From an uncultured Lachnospiraceae bacterium (GTDB taxonomy: Bacteria > Bacillota > Clostridia > Lachnospirales > Lachnospiraceae): DNA of 9,045 bases. Below the pieces are notes generated by a model that saw nothing but the letters and a program-made list of their open reading frames with translations, was not told the origin of the DNA and ran no database searches. Positions within the stretch are counted from its first letter, which is position 1, and each line of letters starts with the position of its first letter. This document shows positions 1 through 5,689 of the stretch, piece after piece. Where the stretch lies: assembly GCA_947591115.1 (NCBI GenBank), contig CANQCX010000069.1:1-9045 (forward strand), read 5' to 3'. The translations under genes and the position numbers were made by a program.

Positions 1-26
1 TTTCTGAAATCTCCTGCTGAAATCAT
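1..26 (-). CDS. efp: Elongation factor P, N-terminal fragment (gene runs off the left edge)
   Basis: Only eight complete codons are in the window. Read on the minus strand from the ATG at 24-26 they give MISAGDFR followed by a partial AA(N) codon. This is the characteristic start of bacterial EF-P in Clostridia, the translation factor that relieves ribosome stalling at polyproline stretches. A strong AAGGAGG lies 8 bases upstream of the ATG, and a well-formed promoter lies further upstream, so this is a real gene start. The identification rests on eight residues plus these expression signals. The rest of the gene would lie to the left of base 1. Any other protein starting with the same octapeptide cannot be excluded, but none comes to mind. 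Confidence 0.72.
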
Positions 27-34
27 TCAAATTT

Positions 35-41
35 CCTCCTT
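35..41 (-). promoter_or_regulatory. Ribosome binding site of efp
   Basis: AAGGAGG on the minus strand, 8 bases before the ATG at 24-26. It fixes the start of the truncated efp gene, which is otherwise too short to be called. Confidence 0.75.
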
Positions 42-89
42 AAATCACTCTGAAAAAAACTTTTCCATTCTCAATTCTCTCATTTGTCC

Positions 90-118
90 ATTCTACAATA
101 AATGCCGATACTTTTCAA
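90..118 (-). promoter_or_regulatory. Probable sigma-A promoter of efp
   Basis: On the minus strand there is a TTGAAA box (113-118), a spacer of exactly 17 bases and a TAGAAT box (90-95), each one base away from the sigma-70/sigma-A consensus. Transcription would start near base 83 and give a leader of roughly 57 bases before the efp ATG. The -35 box lies immediately downstream of the rpiB stop codon, so efp seems to have its own promoter. I see no convincing terminator between rpiB and this promoter, so readthrough from the upstream genes into efp also remains possible. Confidence 0.65.
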
Positions 119-121
119 GCT

Positions 122-568
122 TTATTTATTCCGCTCCTCAATCCCTTTCAGCATCTCGATCCGCCGGACATGGCGTCCGCCTGCAAATTCCGCCTCCAGA
201 TACGCCTTTACCATATCTTTGGCAAGCTCGTTTCCTACGATTCTCGCACCGAACGCGAGGATATTGGCGTCGTTATGCTCTTTGACCAGACGCGCCGTCG
301 TAACGTCCGAGCAGACCGCCGCCCTTACGCCGTTGACCTTATTTGCCGCCATGGAAATGCCTACGCCGGTGCCGCAGATCAAAATCCCGCAGTCAAACTC
401 TTTGGCAGCAACCGCCCTTCCGACTTTTTCTCCAAATACCGGATAGTCGCTGCTCTCTGTGGAATTGGTTCCGTAGTCTGTGACGTCATGTCCGAGACGT
501 TTGACATATTCGCAGATCTCCTGCTTTAATGCAACCGCCGAATGGTCATTTGCAATTACAATTTTCAT
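122..568 (-). CDS. rpiB: Ribose-5-phosphate isomerase B
   Basis: 148 residues, the usual RpiB length. The enzyme interconverts ribose 5-phosphate and ribulose 5-phosphate in the cytoplasmic non-oxidative pentose phosphate pathway. Family signatures are complete: the Asp8-His9 pair after the first beta strand, DYP at 41-43, the catalytic loop ICGTGVGIS with Cys65 as the likely base, HND at 98-100 and GGRH at 130-133, with an Ile-Glu-x3-Gly-Ile-Glu C-terminal tail. The overall pattern is that of RpiB rather than LacA/LacB galactose-6-phosphate isomerase subunits, although some family members also act on allose 6-phosphate. The ATG at 566-568 is preceded by GAGGAG. The response regulator gene ends 26 bases upstream on the same strand with no promoter or terminator visible between them, so rpiB is probably co-transcribed with the kinase and regulator. 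Confidence 0.95.
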   Translation of the reverse strand: MKIVIANDHSAVALKQEICEYVKRLGHDVTDYGTNSTESSDYPVFGEKVGRAVAAKEFDCGILICGTGVGISMAANKVNGVRAAVCSDVTTARLVKEHNDANILAFGARIVGNELAKDMVKAYLEAEFAGGRHVRRIEMLKGIEERNK

Positions 569-594
569 CTGTATCTCCTCTCGACTGATAATTT

Positions 595-1215
595 CTAAGC
601 GTTTGTCAGGTAAAATACGGCAAGCTGCGTACGGTCGCGCAGGGACAGCTTTTCCAAAATCCCGCTGATATAATTCCGTACGGTGCCTTCTCCCAAAAAC
701 AGTTCTTCCGCTATTTCCCGATTGCTCCTGCCATGCGCTACCAATGCGATGATCTCCTGCTCCCGTTTCCCGATGCCGTATTTCTGATAGTCGAATTCAT
801 TTTTCGGCTGCGCCAGCGCCGGCAGGCGGCTTGCGATCTCTCCCCCAAATACGCTCTGCCCCTGATGCACTGCCAGAAGCGCCGGTACAATCCCTTCAAA
901 ATCCTGTTTTATTATATACCCTTTTGCGCCAATGTCCAGCGCTTTTATAATATATTCGTCATCCGAAAAGGTCGTCAAAAACAAAATCTTCGCTTCCGGA
1001 TCGATTTTCATGATCTCTTCCGCCGCCTCAAGACCGCTCATCTCCTTCATCCGGATGTCCATCAGCAGCACGTCCGGACGGTTTTTACGGTACAGCTCCA
1101 CCGCATCGGCTCCGTCCTTTCCGCATCCGACGACTTCGATCGACGGCTCCGCTTCCAAAATCGTTTTCAGCGACATGCTGACCAGCATATCGTCGTCTGC
1201 AATGACCACTTTCAT
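595..1215 (-). CDS. NarL/LuxR-family response regulator
   Basis: 206 residues from the chosen ATG at 1213-1215. The N-terminal receiver domain (about 1-118) has the acidic cluster D7-D8-D9, the phosphoacceptor Asp53 in LLMDIRM, the Thr81/Thr82 switch position and Lys103. After a short linker comes a LuxR/GerE helix-turn-helix (about 147-206, with EQEIIALVAHGRSNREIAEEL followed by the GTVRNYISGILEKL recognition region; cited here as two adjacent parts). The protein should be phosphorylated by the adjacent kinase and bind DNA as a dimer. An open frame extends 17 codons further upstream, but that would run into the kinase gene and lacks a binding site, whereas AGGAGG at 1222-1227 sits correctly before this ATG. 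The kinase stop is only 10 bases upstream, so the pair is translated from one message. The likely target is the divergent exporter operon; this is inferred from context. Confidence 0.95.
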   Translation of the reverse strand: MKVVIADDDMLVSMSLKTILEAEPSIEVVGCGKDGADAVELYRKNRPDVLLMDIRMKEMSGLEAAEEIMKIDPEAKILFLTTFSDDEYIIKALDIGAKGYIIKQDFEGIVPALLAVHQGQSVFGGEIASRLPALAQPKNEFDYQKYGIGKREQEIIALVAHGRSNREIAEELFLGEGTVRNYISGILEKLSLRDRTQLAVFYLTNA

Positions 1216-1221
1216 GGCAAA

Positions 1222-1227
1222 CCTCCT
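1222..1227 (-). promoter_or_regulatory. Ribosome binding site that sets the response regulator start
   Basis: AGGAGG on the minus strand, 6 bases before the ATG at 1213-1215 and overlapping the TAG stop codon of the kinase gene (1226-1228). It argues for the 206-residue start over the longer in-frame extension and suggests coupled translation of kinase and regulator. Confidence 0.8.
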
Positions 1228-2290
1228 ATTCCTTCTGCTGCTTCGGAATCGACAAAAGAATTCCAAAACCGTTTTCCGTTGAAAAACGGATCCGTCCGTT
1301 TAACGCCTCCACCCGATCCTGCATATTGCAAAGTCCGATGCCGCTGTTTTCCGGAATGGCGGCATGGGTTCCGTTATCTTCAAACAAGAGCTGGTAAAAA
1401 CCCGGATGCTCCCGAAGCAAAAGCGTAATGCGGGTTGCGTCGCTGTGCTTGACCACATTCGACAGCGCTTCTTTGATGACCGCGATCAGACAATAGCTGA
1501 TCTTGCGCGGTATGTGCTCGCCCATATCGTAATCCAGCGATACGGCATAATTCTGCCTCATATCCTTGACCGCGTCAAGCGCCGCCTGATGCAGATCAAA
1601 CGATTCGTCATGCAGATCGTGGACGCTTTCCCGAATGCGATCCATCGCCTCGTTTAAGGTATCGCTGACGGCCGCAAGCTGCTCGTGGAGCGTCCCGTCT
1701 TTTTTATAAAGCGTAAGCAGCGCGCCCATCTGCAGAATGGAGCGGGAAAGGATATGCCCGACATTATCGTGGATTTCCCTTGCAATGCGGTTCCTCTCCT
1801 GAAGCGTTGCCACATGAATCTCATAATCCTGCTTTTCCAATAGCTCATCCTGCCGCTGCTGCATCCGGTTTCTCTGCTCCGTACTGCTGTCATGCAGCCG
1901 AATCAGCTCCCGCTTCATCCAAAGCTGTTTTTTCGTCCGGACGGAAAGCAGCGCCGAAAGAAGCAGACCGAACAACAGCAGCGGGTTTTTCCAAAACGCA
2001 AAAACCAGCGCCGCCGGAAGCAGCCAGCCGTATCTGGGAAAATACCAGATCACATCATAGCAAACCAGCGGAAGAAACGCAAACAGTTCGGGGAAAAACA
2101 GACCCGCCGCCAAAAAAGCCGCCGCCAATACCGCTATCCTCCGTACGGACGGCGCATAAAATTCCAGACTTGCCGCAGCATACGTCAATGCGATCAGCGA
2201 AACGACGACCGGAAGAAAAAACTGCTCCGTTCGAAGCGCCAAAAACACTCCCAGTACATATAAAAGAAGCTTGTCAATGATGATCTCCAT
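1226..2290 (-). CDS. Sensor histidine kinase, HisKA_3 (NarL-partner) type
   Basis: 354 residues. The first about 117 residues are strongly hydrophobic and form roughly five to six membrane segments with very short loops, so there is no separate extracytoplasmic sensing domain. A charged, Gln/Arg-rich helix (about 118-165) leads into the HisKA_3 dimerisation domain with the motif ERNRIAREIHDNVGH; His174 is the phosphorylation site. The HATPase_c domain shows the N box (IKEALSNVVKHS, Glu274 and Asn278), the G1 box EDNG (304-307) and the G2 box SGIGL (316-320). This is the architecture of DesK, LiaS and LnrJ-like kinases, which respond to membrane state or to membrane-active drugs, often with help from a transporter. 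It is followed by its cognate regulator 10 bases downstream. The ATG at 2288-2290 has only a weak GGTGGG-type binding site. The signal sensed cannot be read from the sequence. Confidence 0.93.
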   Translation of the reverse strand: MEIIIDKLLLYVLGVFLALRTEQFFLPVVVSLIALTYAAASLEFYAPSVRRIAVLAAAFLAAGLFFPELFAFLPLVCYDVIWYFPRYGWLLPAALVFAFWKNPLLLFGLLLSALLSVRTKKQLWMKRELIRLHDSSTEQRNRMQQRQDELLEKQDYEIHVATLQERNRIAREIHDNVGHILSRSILQMGALLTLYKKDGTLHEQLAAVSDTLNEAMDRIRESVHDLHDESFDLHQAALDAVKDMRQNYAVSLDYDMGEHIPRKISYCLIAVIKEALSNVVKHSDATRITLLLREHPGFYQLLFEDNGTHAAIPENSGIGLCNMQDRVEALNGRIRFSTENGFGILLSIPKQQKE

Positions 2291-2332
2291 TTTCCCACCG
2301 CCTTATCTGCATGAGCATTCCTACCGGTTTCC

Positions 2333-2361
2333 ACCATAACATGTTTCTTTGAAAATGACAA
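2333..2361 (-). promoter_or_regulatory. Probable promoter of the kinase-regulator-rpiB operon
   Basis: On the minus strand: TTGTCA (2356-2361), a spacer of exactly 17 bases, then TATGGT (2333-2338) preceded by TG in the extended -10 position. The predicted start is near 2326, giving a leader of about 36 bases. The -35 box lies inside the 22-bp palindrome at 2351-2372, so a protein bound to that palindrome would compete with RNA polymerase here. Boxes were found by eye; no start site is known. Confidence 0.55.
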
Positions 2362-2372
2362 ATGTAATTTTC
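2351..2372. promoter_or_regulatory. 22-bp near-palindrome, candidate response regulator operator
   Basis: The two arms GAAAAT and ATTTTC match perfectly as an inverted repeat, and the inner ACA and TGT also pair. Eighteen of 22 positions are symmetrical around a centre at 2361/2362; the exceptions are one G/A pair and the two central A bases. NarL-family regulators bind short inverted repeats of this kind as dimers. The site covers the -35 box of the kinase promoter and ends 11 bases before the TTGACA of the exporter promoter, so one bound dimer could repress its own operon and activate the exporter. The assignment to the adjacent regulator is inferred. Confidence 0.55.
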
Positions 2373-2383
2373 CAATCTGATTT

Positions 2384-2419
2384 TTGACACTGTTTTTGCC
2401 GCCGGCAATCCGGTATAGT
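2384..2419 (+). promoter_or_regulatory. Probable exporter operon promoter with an over-long spacer
   Basis: A perfect TTGACA (2384-2389) and a good TATAGT (2414-2419) are present in the expected order before the ATPase gene, but 24 bases separate them instead of 16-18. At normal spacing from TATAGT the sequence is only TGTTTT, a poor -35. Either the promoter is weak and depends on an activator bound upstream (the 22-bp palindrome), or the two boxes are not partners. A start near 2426 would leave a leader of about 38 bases before the ATG at 2464, which has AAGGAGG at 2451-2457. Confidence 0.45.
2396..2408. repeat. 13-bp perfect inverted repeat within the exporter promoter spacer
   Basis: TTGCCG and CGGCAA flank a single central C. 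The repeat lies between the TTGACA and TATAGT boxes, so it could be an operator for a second regulator or for one that distorts the spacer. It may be chance; no related copy was noticed elsewhere in the window. Confidence 0.4.
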
Positions 2420-2463
2420 GAAAAAAGATAACAAACAGCCGCAATGGCGGAAGGAGGAACGAT

Positions 2464-3405
2464 ATGGATGCTCCAATCGTAAAAATCGACAATCTGGTAA
2501 AGCGCTACAAAGAGCTGGTAGCGCTCGACCATTTTCATCTGGAAATTCAGGAAGGCGAAATTTTCGGTCTTCTCGGACCGAACGGCTCCGGCAAAACAAC
2601 GACGATCAACTGTCTGCTTTCCCTGCTGACCTACGACAAGGGAACGGTGGAATTGTTCGGACGCCCGATGCGGCCGGACAGCTACGACATCAAACGCCAG
2701 ATCGGCATCGTCATGCAGAACATTGCCGTTTTTAACGAACTGACCGTTTATGAAAACATCGACTATTTCTGTTCGCTGTATGTAAAAGAGAAGGCGCTGC
2801 GGAAACAATACGTCCAAGAGGCTATTGCGTTTGCCGGACTGGAGGAATTTACCCGTTTCCGTCCGAAAAAGCTTTCCGGAGGCCTGCTGCGCAGATTGAA
2901 TATCGCATGCGGCATCGCCCACAAACCCCGTCTGATCATTCTCGACGAGCCGACCGTCGCCGTCGATCCGCAAAGCCGCAACCGGATCCTAGAGGGAATC
3001 GTAAAACTTCAGGAGGCGGGCGCAACCATTATCTACACCTCGCATTACATGGAGGAGGTCGAACAGATCTGCACGCGGATCGCCATTATGGACAAAGGAA
3101 AAAATATTGCGATCGGTACAAAAGAAGAGCTGAAAAAAATGATCAAAAAAAGTGAAATCATTACCATTGATCTGGAGAAGCTTCCCGAAACCGACCGAAA
3201 GTCCATATTGGAGCTGCCCCATGTATATCAGGCGGATTTTTCCGACCACCGGCTGACCGTACTCTGCAGCGGGGGCAGGCACAATCTTCTTCGTGTGCTG
3301 AACTATCTTCAGGAGCAGCAATTTTCGATTGGACATGTATATTCCAAGCCACCGACGCTGAACGATGTTTTTCTGGAAATTACCGGAAAAGAACTGCGGG
3401 ATTAG
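2464..3405 (+). CDS. ABC exporter ATP-binding subunit (Lnr/Nat/DrrA-like)
   Basis: 313 residues, the typical size for stand-alone ATPases of ABC-2 exporters. It powers transport by the two permeases encoded directly downstream. Motifs in order: Walker A GPNGSGKT at 38-45, Q-loop Gln85, signature LSGG at 137-140, Walker B LIILDEP at 157-163 with catalytic Glu162, D-loop AVDPQSR at 166-172 and H-loop His194. All residues needed for hydrolysis are present. The signature is followed by LLRR where MKRR or QKRR is commoner in this family. The roughly 90 residues after the ATPase core (about 225-313), ending in PTLNDVFLEITGKELRD, are the C-terminal extension typical of DrrA/LnrL-like proteins. The start is supported by AAGGAGG 6 bases upstream. 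The gene is 8 bases from the first permease. The substrate is unknown; homologous modules move lipophilic antibiotics, peptides or ions. Confidence 0.93.
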   Translation: MDAPIVKIDNLVKRYKELVALDHFHLEIQEGEIFGLLGPNGSGKTTTINCLLSLLTYDKGTVELFGRPMRPDSYDIKRQIGIVMQNIAVFNELTVYENIDYFCSLYVKEKALRKQYVQEAIAFAGLEEFTRFRPKKLSGGLLRRLNIACGIAHKPRLIILDEPTVAVDPQSRNRILEGIVKLQEAGATIIYTSHYMEEVEQICTRIAIMDKGKNIAIGTKEELKKMIKKSEIITIDLEKLPETDRKSILELPHVYQADFSDHRLTVLCSGGRHNLLRVLNYLQEQQFSIGHVYSKPPTLNDVFLEITGKELRD

Positions 3406-3413
3406 GAGGTCAT

Positions 3414-4514
3414 ATGTTTTCGATTATTAAATACACATGGATCCGGCTCATCCGGAATAAAACAAACCTTTTTTGGGTGCTTCTGTTTCCAATCGCACTT
3501 GGCGGACTGTTTCAGGCGGCATTTTCCAATCTCAGCTCCTTAGAAGAGTTTTCCCCGATTCCGACCGCCGTTGTCTGCAGCGGGGACGAATCTTCGCCGC
3601 TGCTTACCGCCGCCGCTGCCAATCCGCTGCTTTCCGTTTACCGGTGCAGCAGCGAGGAAGCGCTTGCCATGCTGGAAGAACAGCAGGTGGACGGCATACT
3701 TACGATCGGCGATTCGATCACGCTGACAGTAGATCCCAACCGCAGCAGCGCGCGTCTGAACCAAAGCATTTTACAGGTTTTTACGGAACAATGCAGCATA
3801 AACGCCGCGCTGATCAAAGAAGCTCCTGCCGCCGCGCCGGCGCTTGCCGCGGACGCCGATTTCCGAAAAGAGGTTTGCTACGGACGCCGTTGGCAGGATC
3901 CCTACACCCAGTATTTTTACAACCTAATGGCTATGGCGTGTATGTTTACCGCTTTGAGCGGCATTTATATCTCGCTGGAAAATCAGGGAAATCTGACGGT
4001 TCTCGGCGCAAGGAAAAACTGCGCCTCGACCAATAAGCTTTTCTGTATCATCGGGGAGCTGATCGCGTATATCGGCTTTGAAGTCTTGCTCAATATCATC
4101 GCTTTCCTTTTTCTTATCTTCGTTTACGGGGTGGATATGCGCGCGCGTCTGCCGCTCTCGCTTTTGACGATTCTCATCAGCTCCGCCGCCGGAGTCAGCA
4201 TGGGTTTTTTCATCGGCTCCGCCAGCCGCCGTTCGGAAAGCATAAAAATCGGATCGGTTACGGCGATTACCCTGCTCTGCTGCTTTTTCAGCGGACTGAT
4301 GCAGGGCAATATGCGCATGGTTGTCGAGCAGCACGCTCCGTTTTTTAACCGGATCAATCCTGCCGCACTGATCGCAGACAGCTTCTACTGTTTAAATATG
4401 CTGGAATCTCTCAGACGCTACACCGTCAATATCCTGACGCTTGTTCTGCTTTCGGTATTGTTTTGTCTGGGCGGATTTCTTCTGACAAGGAGGAAAAGAT
4501 ATGCAGATTTATAA
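3414..4514 (+). CDS. ABC-2 family exporter permease, first subunit
   Basis: 366 residues with the ABC2_membrane_3 layout: a basic N-terminal amphipathic stretch, one membrane helix (about 18-37), a large extracytoplasmic domain (about 38-165), then five further helices (about 167-187, 208-240, 246-268, 278-298 and 337-358) and a positively charged tail (TRRKRY). The extracytoplasmic region has the alternating pattern seen in LnrM/YfiM and NatB-type permeases, including LEEQQVDGILTI around 87-98. It should pair with the second permease to form the transmembrane pathway driven by the upstream ATPase. TAGGAGGT overlaps the ATPase stop codon and supports the ATG at 3414. Its end overlaps the next gene by 14 bases in a different frame, which indicates translational coupling. 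It contains an unusual run of Ala/Pro (about 137-147). Confidence 0.88.
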   Translation: MFSIIKYTWIRLIRNKTNLFWVLLFPIALGGLFQAAFSNLSSLEEFSPIPTAVVCSGDESSPLLTAAAANPLLSVYRCSSEEALAMLEEQQVDGILTIGDSITLTVDPNRSSARLNQSILQVFTEQCSINAALIKEAPAAAPALAADADFRKEVCYGRRWQDPYTQYFYNLMAMACMFTALSGIYISLENQGNLTVLGARKNCASTNKLFCIIGELIAYIGFEVLLNIIAFLFLIFVYGVDMRARLPLSLLTILISSAAGVSMGFFIGSASRRSESIKIGSVTAITLLCCFFSGLMQGNMRMVVEQHAPFFNRINPAALIADSFYCLNMLESLRRYTVNILTLVLLSVLFCLGGFLLTRRKRYADL

Positions 4515-5670
4515 TGCGTTCCTGAAGGTCGCGCGTACGCGGGTTACGTCGATTCTTATTTACTATGTTGTTTTCTTGATCTTTGCCATCCTGTCATCGC
4601 AAAATACGGCGGATGACAACCGCAGCCGCTTTGAAGCGTCTTCCGTTCCCATCTGCATCATAGACGAGGACAAAAGCGCGGCAAGCCATGCGCTGACAGA
4701 ATACCTTTTATCCATGCACGAATCGGTCGTTCTGGATTCCTATGAGCCGGAAACGCTCCTTGACAACCTTTATTACGGACGCATCGGCTATGTGCTTTCC
4801 ATTCCGGAGGGATTTGAACGTGCGCTCCTTGCGGGGCAGACCAAAGATCTGGTTACCACCTCCAAAATGCCGGACAGCACAAACGGTATTTTTATCGATC
4901 GGCAGATCGATCTTTACCTTCGCGCGCTGTCCGCCTCCGTATCCTCGGGCGCATCCGTTCCGGAGGCGGTTTCCATCGTAAATACGGCGGTTACCCAGTC
5001 TCCGGATGTCCATACGGTATCCTTTGAAGGACAGTCCGCAGGGGAAGATTCGTTCATGTATTATTATTTCCAGTATCTTTCGTATGTTCTTTTGGTCATG
5101 CTGCTGGAGGGACTTTCTCCCGTTTTGATCCGTTTCCGGCAGAAAGACCTCCGCAGCCGGATCGCCTGTTCTTCCATGAAACCGTTCGTGCAGAAGGTGC
5201 AGCTCGGACTTGGCTGCATGACCTACAGTCTGGCGATCTGGCTTTCCTTTATTCTGCCCAGCTTCCTGATTTTCGGTGCGCAGCAGATCTTAAGCAAAAA
5301 CGGCCTGCTCTGTCTGATAAACAGCGCGGTGTTTACTCTGGTGGCAACCGCCCTTACGCTCTTTATCGGAACCTTTTCCATTCCGGGCCATGCGCTGAAT
5401 ATGATTTCCAATATCATCGGACTGGGCATGGGATTTTTGTGCGGCGTCTTTGTTCCGCAGCAGTTTCTGGGCGATACGGTGCTTTCCGCCTCACGTTTTC
5501 TCCCTGCCTACTGGTATGTGCGGATTACCAATATGCTGGGCGGACTTTCGGAGGAAGCATTCTCCATAGATACTTACCGCCTCTGCATCGGAATCGAGCT
5601 TTTGTTCTTCTTCGCCCTCTTTGCGATGTATCTGGCTTCCAGCCGGTTCCACCGCCGCAGTCCGGACTGA
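4501..5670 (+). CDS. ABC-2 family exporter permease, second subunit
   Basis: 389 residues and the same layout as the preceding permease: helix about 16-33, extracytoplasmic domain about 34-185, then five helices in about 188-210, 235-258, 268-290, 298-320 and 360-382. The start of the outer domain (VPICIIDEDKSAASHALTEYL region, about 49-69) is typical of the second permease in Lnr-like and related Firmicute exporters. GGAGG lies upstream of the ATG, inside the 3' end of the first permease gene, and the 14-base overlap suggests coupled, equimolar synthesis. The two permeases differ clearly in sequence, so the transporter is probably a heterodimer. The stop codon lies in the loop of a strong stem-loop at 5655-5683. 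Confidence 0.88.
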   Translation: MQIYNAFLKVARTRVTSILIYYVVFLIFAILSSQNTADDNRSRFEASSVPICIIDEDKSAASHALTEYLLSMHESVVLDSYEPETLLDNLYYGRIGYVLSIPEGFERALLAGQTKDLVTTSKMPDSTNGIFIDRQIDLYLRALSASVSSGASVPEAVSIVNTAVTQSPDVHTVSFEGQSAGEDSFMYYYFQYLSYVLLVMLLEGLSPVLIRFRQKDLRSRIACSSMKPFVQKVQLGLGCMTYSLAIWLSFILPSFLIFGAQQILSKNGLLCLINSAVFTLVATALTLFIGTFSIPGHALNMISNIIGLGMGFLCGVFVPQQFLGDTVLSASRFLPAYWYVRITNMLGGLSEEAFSIDTYRLCIGIELLFFFALFAMYLASSRFHRRSPD

Positions 5671-5683
5671 CGCCGGACCGCGG
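5655..5683. terminator. GC-rich stem-loop between convergent operons, possible bidirectional terminator
   Basis: CCGC-A-GTCCGG pairs with CCGGAC-C-GCGG around the 7-base loop ACTGACG: ten base pairs plus one A/C mismatch. The TGA stop of the second permease (5668-5670) lies in the loop. A second small hairpin, AGAGG-TCAG-CCTCT (5685-5698), overlaps the chemoreceptor stop codon. No T-tract follows in either direction, so this is not a textbook intrinsic terminator. Its place in the 19-base gap between convergent genes makes a role in termination or 3'-end protection plausible. Confidence 0.45.
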
Positions 5684-5689
5684 AAGAGG

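Noticed and set aside
98..130. Inverted AT repeat (AATAAAT and ATTTATT) after the rpiB stop as a terminator
   Set aside because: Seven A/T pairs around a loop of about 20 bases are too weak, there is no T-tract, and the segment is better explained by the efp promoter.
1216..1266. N-terminal extension of the response regulator by 17 residues
   Set aside because: The extension lies inside the 3' end of the kinase gene; receiver domains start right at the MKVVIADDD strand and AGGAGG precedes that ATG.
733..1428. Open frame of 231 codons on the plus strand opposite the response regulator and kinase genes
   Set aside because: It is antisense to two well-supported genes and gives a low-complexity Arg/His/Phe-rich product with no domain.
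2439..2450. Small hairpin CCGC-AATG-GCGG just before the ATPase ribosome binding site
   Set aside because: A four-pair stem is too short to argue for a riboswitch or attenuator; the leader of about 38 bases has no room for one.
2194..2973. Open frame of 259 codons on the minus strand spanning the divergent promoter region and the ATPase gene
   Set aside because: It runs through the promoters, overlaps the start of the kinase gene in another frame, and mirrors the ATPase coding sequence. The product has no recognisable features.
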